Source of the DNA: Gammaproteobacteria bacterium
GTDB taxonomy: Bacteria; Pseudomonadota; Gammaproteobacteria; JAPPPA01
Assembly: GCA_028817755.1 (NCBI GenBank)
Contig: JAPPPA010000160.1
Location: 1-25,620 of the forward strand
DNA length: 25,620 nucleotides
Direction of reading: 5' to 3'
Positions 7,553 to 13,838 of the stretch are shown piece after piece; position 1 is the stretch's first letter; each line of letters begins with the position of its first letter. Both the position numbers and the translations under genes were made by a program. The notes below the pieces were generated by a model. That model did not search any database. It saw only the letters and a list, made by a program, of their open reading frames with translations, and was not told the DNA's origin.

Positions 7553-7573
7553 GCCACCGCCAGCGCGACCACG
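7553..7573 (+). repeat. 21-base element upstream of acs, repeated inside the acs coding region
   Basis: The 21 bases starting GCCACCGCC and ending GCGCGACCACG reappear at 7730-7751 with one extra C. The first copy lies in the acs leader; the second encodes ATAQRDH at residues 37-43 of Acs. Both are in direct orientation, 177 bases apart. The flanks do not align well. Confidence 0.6.
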
Positions 7574-7621
7574 GCCAACAACCGGGCAACGCGGCCAAGA
7601 CGTTGAGCAACAGGAGACAAC

Positions 7622-9577
7622 ATGTCAGACAAAATCACATCGGTTCTCACCGAGAACCGTAGCTTTCCGCCTTCAGAAAACTTTCAGGCCCAAGCCAACT
7701 ACACCGCGCTAGAGCTCACCGAATTACACGCCACCGCCCAGCGCGACCACGAAGGCTTTTGGGCCGAGCAAGCGCGCCGTCGCCTGCATTGGGAAACCCC
7801 ATTCACGCAAACGCTAGACGACAGCAACGCACCGCATTACCAATGGTTTACCGACGGCAAAACCAACGTCTCCTACAACTGTGTTGATCGCCACCTAGAA
7901 CAGTTCGGCGACAAACCCGCCATTATTTTTGAAGGCGAAGGCGGCGACGTTCGAACCTACACTTACATTGAGCTGCACGACGAAATCGGCCAATTCGCCA
8001 ACGCCCTTAAAGCCCAAGGCTTAGAAACCGGCGACCGCGTGGTGCTGTATATGCCAATGACGCCAGAAGCCGTCATCGCCATGCAAGCCTGCGCCCGTAT
8101 TGGCGCCATTCACTCCGTGGTATTCGGTGGCTTCTCTGCCAGCTCCCTGCGAGACCGCATTGAAGACGCTGGCGCCAAAATGGTGATTACCGCCGACGGC
8201 GCCACCCGTGGCGGCAGCATTGTTGAACTCAAACAAGCCGTAGACGAAGCCCTCAGCAGCGGCTGCGAAACCATCACCAGCGTGATTGTGCAAAAACGCA
8301 CTGGCCACGACATCAACATGCAAAGCGGCCGCGACATCTGGTGGGCAGACGCCATCGACGGCCAAAGCCAAATTTGCGACCCAGTGTGGTTAGACGCCGA
8401 ACACCCGCTGTTCCTGCTCTACACCTCCGGCTCTACCGGCAAACCCAAAGGCATCCAACACAGCTCCGCCGGTTACCTGCTCGGCACCATTTACACCAAT
8501 GACCTGGTCATGGATTTAAAACACGACGACGTCTTCTGGTGCACCGCCGACGTCGGTTGGATTACCGGCCACAGCTACGTTTGCTACGGCCCGCTTGCTG
8601 TCGGCAGCACCATTGTTATGTACGAAGGCGCACCCGTGGTGCCAGACGCCGGGCGCTTCTGGCGCATGGTGGAACAACACAAAGTCACCGTGTTCTACAC
8701 CGCACCAACCGCTATCCGCGCACTCATGAAACTCGGCGACGACTTCCCCAATAAATACGACCTCAGCAGCATTCGCTTGCTCGGCACCGTGGGCGAACCC
8801 ATCAACCCAGAGGCCTGGATGTGGTACCACGAAGTCATCGGCAAAGAACAATGCCCGATTGTAGATACCTGGTGGCAAACCGAAACCGGCGCACAAATGA
8901 TCGCCCCCGTACCCGGTGCCACCGCCACCAAACCTGGCTCCTGCACCAAACCGCTGCCCGGCATTGCCGCCGACATTGTTGATGAAAACGGCGACACCGT
9001 TAGCAACCCAGAAGAAGGCGGCCACCTCGTTATTCGCAAACCGTGGCCGTCCATGCTCCGCACAGTATGGGGCGACGACCAACGCTACTACGACACCTAC
9101 TGGAGCACCTTCAACGGCAAATACTATGTAGCGGGTGATTCAGCCCACCGCGACGCCGACGGCTACTTCTGGATTATGGGCCGCATTGACGACGTCCTAA
9201 ACGTATCCGGCCACCGCCTCGGCACCATGGAAATCGAATCCGCCCTCGTCTCACACGACCGCGTTGCCGAAGCCGCCGTCGTCGGCAAACCGCACGACGT
9301 AAAAGGCGAATCCGTCTTTGCTTACGTAGTGTGTAAAGGCGAACGCCCAAGTAACGACGACCCCATCGTGCAAGAACTCCGCGACTGGGTAGCCAAAGAA
9401 ATCGGCGCGATTGCAAAGCCAGACGACATCCGCTTCGCCGACAACCTACCCAAAACCAGAAGCGGCAAAATCATGCGCCGCCTACTACGGGCAATTGCCA
9501 AGGGTGAAGAAATTACCCAGGACACCTCAACGCTGGAGAATCCTGCGATTGTTGAGCAGTTGCAGGGGAAAGCGTAG
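7622..9577 (+). CDS. acs: Acetyl-CoA synthetase (AMP-forming)
   Basis: Activates acetate to acetyl-CoA through acetyl-AMP in the cytoplasm, feeding acetate into central metabolism. The 651-residue length matches the family. AGGAGA (7612-7617) lies five bases before the ATG. Visible motifs are the acs-type N terminus with FWAEQARRRLHWETPF, SVVFGGFSASSLRDRI, the P-loop YTSGSTGKPKG (residues 267-277) and DVGWITGHSY. Further on are DTWWQTETG, RIDDVLNVSGHRLGTMEIE, and PKTRSGKIMRRLLR, whose Lys 616 corresponds to the lysine that is acetylated to switch the enzyme off in other bacteria. It stands alone as a transcription unit between the ppiC terminator and the convergent ImmA-like gene. No protein acetyltransferase or deacetylase gene is adjacent. 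Confidence 0.97.
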   Translation: MSDKITSVLTENRSFPPSENFQAQANYTALELTELHATAQRDHEGFWAEQARRRLHWETPFTQTLDDSNAPHYQWFTDGKTNVSYNCVDRHLEQFGDKPAIIFEGEGGDVRTYTYIELHDEIGQFANALKAQGLETGDRVVLYMPMTPEAVIAMQACARIGAIHSVVFGGFSASSLRDRIEDAGAKMVITADGATRGGSIVELKQAVDEALSSGCETITSVIVQKRTGHDINMQSGRDIWWADAIDGQSQICDPVWLDAEHPLFLLYTSGSTGKPKGIQHSSAGYLLGTIYTNDLVMDLKHDDVFWCTADVGWITGHSYVCYGPLAVGSTIVMYEGAPVVPDAGRFWRMVEQHKVTVFYTAPTAIRALMKLGDDFPNKYDLSSIRLLGTVGEPINPEAWMWYHEVIGKEQCPIVDTWWQTETGAQMIAPVPGATATKPGSCTKPLPGIAADIVDENGDTVSNPEEGGHLVIRKPWPSMLRTVWGDDQRYYDTYWSTFNGKYYVAGDSAHRDADGYFWIMGRIDDVLNVSGHRLGTMEIESALVSHDRVAEAAVVGKPHDVKGESVFAYVVCKGERPSNDDPIVQELRDWVAKEIGAIAKPDDIRFADNLPKTRSGKIMRRLLRAIAKGEEITQDTSTLENPAIVEQLQGKA

Positions 9578-9690
9578 CCATACACTCTGGGGCAGCCCCA
9601 AACCTAAGCAACCCTATAAAAATCTAATCAAGAAACTGCTAATGACTTGCGGAGACGCTCTGAAACACAACGGCACCACAGCCTAAGCCG

Positions 9691-10389
9691 TCAATCTCGT
9701 CGGGGAGGAATCTCGACCACGGGAACCTGCATGCCTGCGACATGGTTATCCAACTCATTCATCCACTGCTCTCGAAACTGAGCAAGCCCGATATGAATCT
9801 CATCGCTTAGGATTTCGATCACTTTCTTTTCTGGGACTTTATATCTATGTGCGATATCTAACGCGGTGACGTCGCCGCGTTCTAACTGCTCTCGATACCC
9901 ATCTCGCTTATCAAACGGCAATAAAAGCTCCATTGCCGCAACCTCACCCAAATATTCATCTTGAAGCAACGGAGATAGGTCATTAAGAACAACACTAGAT
10001 CCAGCGGTTACAACTCGTGCAACATGAGAAGAAAGTTGATCTACAAAGTCATTTTCAACGTTGAGCAGGGTATGGCAAGCTTCTTTTATCACTGCAAAAC
10101 GCTGTTCACATTCCGTCACACCATAAGGGCAGCCTTCCGATTTGATCTGCGGCACCAAGATGTCCGCCTCACCGCCTCGCTTAAGAATTTGGCCTTTAAA
10201 CGCTCTTGGTTGCCACTTAACATCTTTATCAACAACTAACGGGTTGATTTTAGTCTCAGCTGCCAAACCTATAACAGCTACATAGTCATCAACCGAATAG
10301 GGTATTTTATTTGGCGCCCGGCTATATTTAGCATACCCCTGCACAACCATTGCAGTTGCTTGGAACATCTTAAAAACATACAGCTGCAT
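9691..10389 (-). CDS. ImmA/IrrE-like protein with altered metal-binding motif
   Basis: A 232-residue protein that resembles the ImmA/IrrE metallopeptidase domain used to cleave regulators. Support comes from RFAVIKEACHTLLN (residues 97-110), which sits where the family has FTxAHExxHxLL. EVAAMELLLPFD (149-160) resembles the family's AN-FAAELLMP, and the C-terminal DVTALDIAHRYKVPEKKVIEIL resembles the helical VS-x-RL segment. The first zinc ligand of HExxH is replaced by Lys 102 (KEACH), while Glu 103 and His 106 remain. Protease activity is therefore doubtful. No XRE-type repressor, the usual ImmA partner, is next to it. Instead a 66-residue unknown gene lies upstream on the same strand, separated by a terminator-like hairpin. 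The start has no strong ribosome binding site; M8 is an alternative. Function is unknown. Confidence 0.6.
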   Translation of the reverse strand: MQLYVFKMFQATAMVVQGYAKYSRAPNKIPYSVDDYVAVIGLAAETKINPLVVDKDVKWQPRAFKGQILKRGGEADILVPQIKSEGCPYGVTECEQRFAVIKEACHTLLNVENDFVDQLSSHVARVVTAGSSVVLNDLSPLLQDEYLGEVAAMELLLPFDKRDGYREQLERGDVTALDIAHRYKVPEKKVIEILSDEIHIGLAQFREQWMNELDNHVAGMQVPVVEIPPRRD

Positions 10390-10414
10390 AATTACCCGCG
10401 ATCTGCTACTAGCA

Positions 10415-10455
10415 GAAACAAAAAAACCTTGACTCTCTTAGAGAACCAAGGTTTT
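10415..10455 (-). terminator. Hairpin terminator or attenuator between the 66-residue gene and the ImmA-like gene
   Basis: AAAACCTTG (10423-10431) and CAAGGTTTT (10447-10455) pair over 9 bases. An inner TCTC-TTA-GAGA stem sits behind a symmetric AC/AC internal loop. On the minus strand the 3' arm runs into TTTTTTT, then G and TTTC. It lies about 19 bases past the small gene's stop and 26 bases before the ImmA-like start, so read-through would set the ratio of the two products. Confidence 0.75.
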
Positions 10456-10473
10456 CGATTAAAAAATTTAAGC

Positions 10474-10674
10474 CTAAGATTGGGCGTCGTCAAATCGAAG
10501 TGGAGACACCTTCCCTTCAATGTACGCTTCCAAAACAGTATTAGCTTCTTCCGCAAACTGCTCAGGAGTGCAATCTTTAATCTCACCCACATAGTAGCGA
10601 GTATCAGTCACACCTCGCTGGCTTTTCACCAACTCGTAGTTACTGTCTAGTTTTGCAAGAGCGGAACTCATCAT
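10474..10674 (-). CDS. Small unknown protein (66 residues) upstream of the ImmA-like gene
   Basis: I do not recognise this protein. It is acidic and hydrophilic, with no signal peptide or membrane segment. It contains RGVTDTRYYVGEIKDCTPEQFAEE-like sequence in its middle and a helical C-terminal half (ANTVLEAYIEGKVSPLRFDD). It opens with ATGATG; GAGGA lies four bases before the first and seven before the second ATG, so the second (10671) is probably used. A promoter-like pair, TTGCCG and TATACT with 17-base spacing, lies at 10727-10755. The terminator-like hairpin that follows would make it the more abundant product of the locus. The order of a small gene followed by an ImmA-like gene recalls regulator-protease or antitoxin-toxin pairs, but no DNA-binding motif is visible and this is only an analogy. 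Confidence 0.6.
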   Translation of the reverse strand: MMSSALAKLDSNYELVKSQRGVTDTRYYVGEIKDCTPEQFAEEANTVLEAYIEGKVSPLRFDDAQS

Positions 10675-10726
10675 TCATTCCTCAAAAAGGTAAATTACGC
10701 CTCAAAGGTGACGCAAACGGTGCAGG

Positions 10727-10755
10727 AGTATACGCAAAACAAGCCCCTCCGGCAA
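10727..10755 (-). promoter_or_regulatory. Candidate sigma-70 promoter for the 66-residue gene
   Basis: On the minus strand, TTGCCG (10755-10750) and TATACT (10732-10727) are separated by 17 bases. They match the consensus at 4 of 6 and 5 of 6 positions. Transcription would start near 10720, about 45 bases before the start codon. Confidence 0.5.
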
Positions 10756-10944
10756 TAAGATCAGATCAAAATCGTTCTCTATAAGCTCCACCCTATCAGG
10801 GTTATCACTTGGAAACCAGCTTAGGCAAAAGGTTCCAATAAGAACTCAAGCTGGACTAACTTCTCATACTTTTGAGAAAAACGGGGGCAGGCCACGTTTT
10901 TGACAGCTAATGCTGCTGCGCTTCCTCCTCACCTCAGGTAGGCG

Positions 10945-10973
10945 TTGACACTTTACAGAACCACTTCTGGAAT
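10945..10973 (+). promoter_or_regulatory. Candidate sigma-70 promoter for the Rieske oxygenase gene
   Basis: A perfect -35 box, TTGACA (10945-10950), is followed after 17 bases by TGGAAT (10968-10973), a 4 of 6 match to the -10 box. The leader to ATG 11014 would be about 34 bases and carries no strong ribosome binding site. Confidence 0.55.
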
Positions 10974-11013
10974 AATGAAGCTCTGAGAAGCATTTAAAAC
11001 CAGACCATCTAGT

Positions 11014-12165
11014 ATGAATCGCGACACCGAAATTTCACTACTAAAACGCATTGTTGAATTAGTAGAGAACCGAGGCAATCAACTGGGCGAATCCGGCAAC
11101 TTACAAGTCGCTCATTACATTGACCCAGCCCACACCGAACTAGAAATGGAAGGCCTATTTAAAGGCTTCCCCATATTGGCTGGACATATCAGGCAGCTAC
11201 CCAAGCAAGGCAGCTATATCAGCTTAGATATTGGCCACACGCCGGTGATTGTGATTCGTGACCGGGAAGATCAGTTACATGCCTTGGTTAACGCTTGCCG
11301 CCATCGTGGCGCGCGTTTAGCCACAGAGCCTTGCGGTGCGGCGAAGGCGTTTAGCTGCCCGTATCACGCTTGGGTGTATAAAGATAACGGCGAGCTGCAT
11401 GCGATTTCTGAACCGGAGGCGTTTCCGGATGTTAATAAGTCTGAACTCGGTTTAAAACGTTTACCCATTTCAGAAGCCGCGGGCATGTTGTGGGTAACAC
11501 CCGGCACACAGGCGCAGCATGACGAGGGCATGCAAACACTACAGCCGGTGATTGATGATTTAAGCCACTTCGGCCTCGGCCAACATGTGGTGAAAAAGAC
11601 GGCTATTCAGCACCCGCGCTGCAATTGGAAGTTGGTGATTGACGCCTTTAGCGAGGGCTATCACCTAAAAACCTTGCATAAGAATTCGGTAAAACAGTTC
11701 TTTGCCGGTGCCGGCACTATTTTTGATGCAATGGGGCCACATACCCGCACCGTCGGCGCCCGACGCGAGATTGAAGACTATAAAAATCGCGACGAACAAG
11801 ACTGGGACTTCCGCGGCTGGACGACGCCGTTTTACACGCTGTTTCCCAATACGGTTTTGGTCTTCCACCCCGACTGGATTTCACGCATTACAGTTTTCCC
11901 CGAAGGCCCAGACTTGTGCCGCGTACACCACGATATGTGGGTACAAGAAGACGCCGGTTTAGATGACGACTACCTAAGCAAAACCTTCAAACTGATTAAC
12001 GAAGTCGTCTTCGCCGCCGAAGACATTGCCATGTGCGAACAAATCCAATCCGCCGCCCGCGCCGGCGTAGACACGGAATGGCGAATCGGCGGCATTGAAA
12101 CGCCCGTGCTGTGGTTTCACCAAGCCTGCTGGAAAGCGTTGGGCTTAGATAGCAGCGGCAAGTAG
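11014..12165 (+). CDS. Rieske non-heme iron oxygenase, alpha subunit
   Basis: A cytoplasmic oxygenase subunit that uses a Rieske 2Fe-2S cluster and a mononuclear iron to insert oxygen into an organic substrate. The 383 residues contain the Rieske motif with C95-R-H97 (NACRHRGARL) and C115-P-Y-H118 (SCPYHAWVY). The mononuclear iron site is SEGYHLKTLH, with His 217 and His 222 and probably Asp 337 in AAEDIAM. The residue three before His 217, which passes electrons between sites and is Asp in naphthalene dioxygenase, is Glu 214. Glu at this position is the arrangement of the carnitine monooxygenase CntA and related quaternary-amine enzymes. No reductase or ferredoxin gene is next to it, so electrons must come from a partner elsewhere. 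Before the toxin-antitoxin pair inserted, it probably headed an operon with the dienelactone hydrolase-like gene. The substrate is unknown. Confidence 0.9.
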   Translation: MNRDTEISLLKRIVELVENRGNQLGESGNLQVAHYIDPAHTELEMEGLFKGFPILAGHIRQLPKQGSYISLDIGHTPVIVIRDREDQLHALVNACRHRGARLATEPCGAAKAFSCPYHAWVYKDNGELHAISEPEAFPDVNKSELGLKRLPISEAAGMLWVTPGTQAQHDEGMQTLQPVIDDLSHFGLGQHVVKKTAIQHPRCNWKLVIDAFSEGYHLKTLHKNSVKQFFAGAGTIFDAMGPHTRTVGARREIEDYKNRDEQDWDFRGWTTPFYTLFPNTVLVFHPDWISRITVFPEGPDLCRVHHDMWVQEDAGLDDDYLSKTFKLINEVVFAAEDIAMCEQIQSAARAGVDTEWRIGGIETPVLWFHQACWKALGLDSSGK

Positions 12166-12177
12166 CGATTTGCCAAG

Positions 12178-12186
12178 GCCGCTTTA
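12178..12186. repeat. Direct repeat, left copy, flanking the toxin-antitoxin cassette
   Basis: GCCGCTTTA is identical to 12793-12801. It lies 12 bases after the Rieske stop codon. The bases on either side of the two copies do not match, so the identity is exactly nine bases. Confidence 0.65.
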
Positions 12187-12194
12187 GCTGACTA

Positions 12195-12222
12195 AAATTG
12201 TATTGCTTATGTAATACAATTT
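12195..12222 (+). promoter_or_regulatory. Operator/promoter of the toxin-antitoxin operon
   Basis: AAATTGTATT (12195-12204) and AATACAATTT (12213-12222) are perfect 10-base arms around GCTTATGT. The right arm contains TACAAT, a good -10 box. A start site six or seven bases further on would fall at about 12227, only three bases before the antitoxin ATG, so the mRNA may be nearly leaderless. The palindrome is a natural target for a ribbon-helix-helix antitoxin that represses its own operon. Confidence 0.7.
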
Positions 12223-12229
12223 ATTCGCC

Positions 12230-12496
12230 ATGAAATCAGCCACCATTCCCCCACTACGAGTGACACCAGACTTACGCGCTGACGTTGAAAGCGTACTGAA
12301 AGACGGTGAAACGCTTAGCAACTTTGTTGAGGCTTCACTTAAAAGCCAAATTCAGCAACGCAAAACGCAGCAAGAATTTATCGCTCGCGGCATGGCGTCA
12401 CGAGAAAATGCCAAGAAAACTGGCGTGTACTTCAGCAAAGAAGAAGTATTGGGTTCTTTGCAGAACATTCTCGATAACGCGAAAAAGAAAGCATGA
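12230..12496 (+). CDS. Antitoxin, YlcI/YnfO-like ribbon-helix-helix type
   Basis: An 88-residue protein that should bind and neutralise the toxin encoded next and repress the operon. The N terminus SATIPPLRVTPDLRADVESVL has the single strand and first helix of a ribbon-helix-helix fold. It is followed by the ETLSNFVEASLKSQI helix and by EFIARGMASRENAKKTGVYFSKEEVLG, a C-terminal toxin-binding tail usual for antitoxins paired with ParE/RelE toxins. The stop overlaps the toxin start as ATGA (12493-12496). No ribosome binding site precedes ATG 12230; the palindromic operator ends eight bases upstream. Family naming is from memory of similar proteins; the role as antitoxin is well supported by order and overlap. 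Confidence 0.82.
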   Translation: MKSATIPPLRVTPDLRADVESVLKDGETLSNFVEASLKSQIQQRKTQQEFIARGMASRENAKKTGVYFSKEEVLGSLQNILDNAKKKA

Positions 12497-12792
12497 GCTA
12501 TACCGTCCGCTTCTCACTAGAAGCCAAAGACGATATCGAACGACTTTTTGCTTTCCTTGCTGACGAAGATATTGCCACCGCGACCAGCGCGCTACAAAAC
12601 ATCCAGCAAGCATTTACGTTAGTAGAAGAGTTCCCATTTTCCTGCCGAAAGGCTAAAGGCGACGATCCGTTCTTTCGCGAATTACTCATACAGCACGGCC
12701 GTTCTGGTTACGTTGCCCTATTTGAGATTGAGGACGACAAGTCCATCACTGTAGTAGCCATTCGCCACCAACGTGAAGATGACTATCACTAA
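12493..12792 (+). CDS. RelE/ParE-family toxin
   Basis: A 99-residue toxin of the RelE/ParE fold, which blocks either translation (RelE-like mRNA cleavage) or DNA gyrase (ParE-like). YTVRFSLEAKDDIERLFAFL is the usual first strand and helix pair, FRELLIQHGRSGYVALFEIEDD the central sheet, and VVAIRHQREDDYH the characteristic C-terminal end. The AIRHQRE-Y ending is closer to ParE-type than to RelE nucleases, but the target cannot be settled by eye. It is translationally coupled to the antitoxin by a four-base overlap. Its TAA stop abuts a 9-base direct repeat and lies eight bases before the next gene, so the toxin transcript probably continues into the hydrolase. Confidence 0.9.
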   Translation: MSYTVRFSLEAKDDIERLFAFLADEDIATATSALQNIQQAFTLVEEFPFSCRKAKGDDPFFRELLIQHGRSGYVALFEIEDDKSITVVAIRHQREDDYH

Positions 12793-12801
12793 GCCGCTTT
12801 A
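12793..12801. repeat. Direct repeat, right copy, flanking the toxin-antitoxin cassette
   Basis: GCCGCTTTA begins at the base after the toxin stop codon, and its last A is the first base of the hydrolase ATG. It is identical to 12178-12186. Confidence 0.65.
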
Positions 12802-13496
12802 TGCAAATCGCCCCTGACACCATCACCGCCACTCTCAATGGCCGAGAAGTTGAGGTAGAGGTTTACCGTCCAACAGGAAAACCCGTAGCGCCCGGCGTGC
12901 TGTATTTGCATGAAATTTACGGCGTGATTGACCCGTACCGCGAGGATGCACAAGAGCTGGCGAATCGCGGTTACTTGGTTTACCTACCAAACCTGTATTC
13001 CAACGACTACAAGCGCGAATACTGTGTGCGCGCCATCGTAAACACAGTGGGCCGACATAATTCGGTAGACAGCCCGCTGTATAAAGAAATCGCCGAGCTG
13101 ATTGCCTTGCAACGGCAAGACCCGGCCTGCAACGGCGAGTTGGGCATGATTGGCATGTGCCTAACCGGCGGTTACGTGATTCAAGCGGCGATGCGTGACG
13201 GCGTGGAAGCGCCAGTTATTTTTCACCATTCACTCGGCCATCAAGGCGCGGGCATCCCTAGGAAAGAAGAAGCCGAGTTATTGAATGTAAAACGCATGCA
13301 AGGCCATTGGAGCCGGGTTGATCCGTTTTGCCCACGCAAGCGCCGCGACCGCTTAAAGCAATTGTTGGGCGACCGACTCGACGACCACATTTACAACATT
13401 CCACACGGCTTTCGCTCGCTCGCGCGAAAAACTCAAAGCTCGCAGCTAGCGTGGGAACGTACACTGGCGTTTTTTGATGAGCACTTAAACCCGTGA
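12801..13496 (+). CDS. Dienelactone hydrolase family protein
   Basis: A 231-residue alpha/beta hydrolase of the dienelactone hydrolase family, cytoplasmic and acting on esters or lactones. The Cys nucleophile is C120 in GMIGMCLTGGY. Asp 174 (RVDPFCP) and His 202 (NIPHGFRS) complete the triad, and LHEIYG carries Glu 38, the residue that primes the Cys in this family. ATG 12801 now has only a poor ribosome binding site (CTAAG). If the preceding 606-base cassette and one 9-base repeat are removed, the Rieske gene is followed by AAGG seven bases before this ATG, a proper site. Translation today may depend on ribosomes ending at the toxin stop eight bases away. It overlaps the next gene by GTGA. 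The substrate is unknown; a role after the Rieske enzyme is plausible. Confidence 0.88.
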   Translation: MQIAPDTITATLNGREVEVEVYRPTGKPVAPGVLYLHEIYGVIDPYREDAQELANRGYLVYLPNLYSNDYKREYCVRAIVNTVGRHNSVDSPLYKEIAELIALQRQDPACNGELGMIGMCLTGGYVIQAAMRDGVEAPVIFHHSLGHQGAGIPRKEEAELLNVKRMQGHWSRVDPFCPRKRRDRLKQLLGDRLDDHIYNIPHGFRSLARKTQSSQLAWERTLAFFDEHLNP

Positions 13497-13822
13497 ATAC
13501 TGTGCGTAAACACGCCATTGCCGCTGCGATATTGGCTTGCCTGCCCTTTCCTGTAATTTCAGAGGTATTGGTCACCGCGGCTATGTTTAGCCTGCTGTTT
13601 CAGCTAGCCAAGCAGGCCGACATATCTTTTACCGATGTCGCCATTAAGGCCGTTTTTCTAGTATTAGCGGTTAGTGCAGTAGCAATACTCGGCGCGATGT
13701 TGGTTCACAGTGTCGTTGTACTCATTCCCGCTATCGGGCAGGTTTTAAGCGCTCTGACTTATCCAGCAATGGCCGCGCTATGCACACTGCAACTGCCCAA
13801 GCTGTCGCTCAATGCCAGCTAA
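13493..13822 (+). CDS. Small membrane protein of unknown function
   Basis: I do not recognise a family. The 109 residues hold about three or four hydrophobic segments (roughly 8-40, possibly two passes; 49-72; 74-97) separated by short polar turns such as KQADISFTD. The GTG start overlaps the hydrolase stop (GTGA), so it is translationally coupled to the upstream gene. The end overlaps the longest possible start of the next gene. The tight packing suggests that this gene, the next one and the hydrolase are made together. Confidence 0.6.
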   Translation: MNTVRKHAIAAAILACLPFPVISEVLVTAAMFSLLFQLAKQADISFTDVAIKAVFLVLAVSAVAILGAMLVHSVVVLIPAIGQVLSALTYPAMAALCTLQLPKLSLNAS

Positions 13823-13838
13823 CCGTTTTGTTACCCGC

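Larger units (their letters stand above)
10675..11013. other. Intergenic stretch of about 340 bases between the ImmA-like locus and the Rieske gene
   Basis: It holds the divergent promoter candidates listed separately. An imperfect hairpin, TTCTCA (10861-10866) and TGAGAA (10873-10878), is followed by AAAAACG. I saw no open reading frame with a ribosome binding site, no tRNA-like fold and no repeat array. The middle (about 10756-10940) is unexplained and could hide a small RNA, but nothing specific supports one. Confidence 0.5.

Noticed and set aside
8021..9082. Long open frames on the minus strand within acs (8021-8371 and 8516-9082)
   Set aside because: They are antisense shadows of a highly conserved gene, with Gly- and Ala-rich compositions, no family motifs and no ribosome binding sites.
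9588..9600. TGGGG-CAG-CCCCA stem as the acs terminator
   Set aside because: The stem is only five base pairs and no T tract follows on either strand.
10392..10592. Minus-strand frame of 66 codons overlapping the terminator hairpin
   Set aside because: It runs through the hairpin and overlaps the better supported 66-residue gene in another frame. It is Lys- and Phe-rich from the A/T tracts and has no ribosome binding site.
9691..10674. Classic ImmA-XRE phage-type regulatory module
   Set aside because: The partner protein shows no helix-turn-helix and no integrase, repressor or phage gene lies near. The metal motif is altered.
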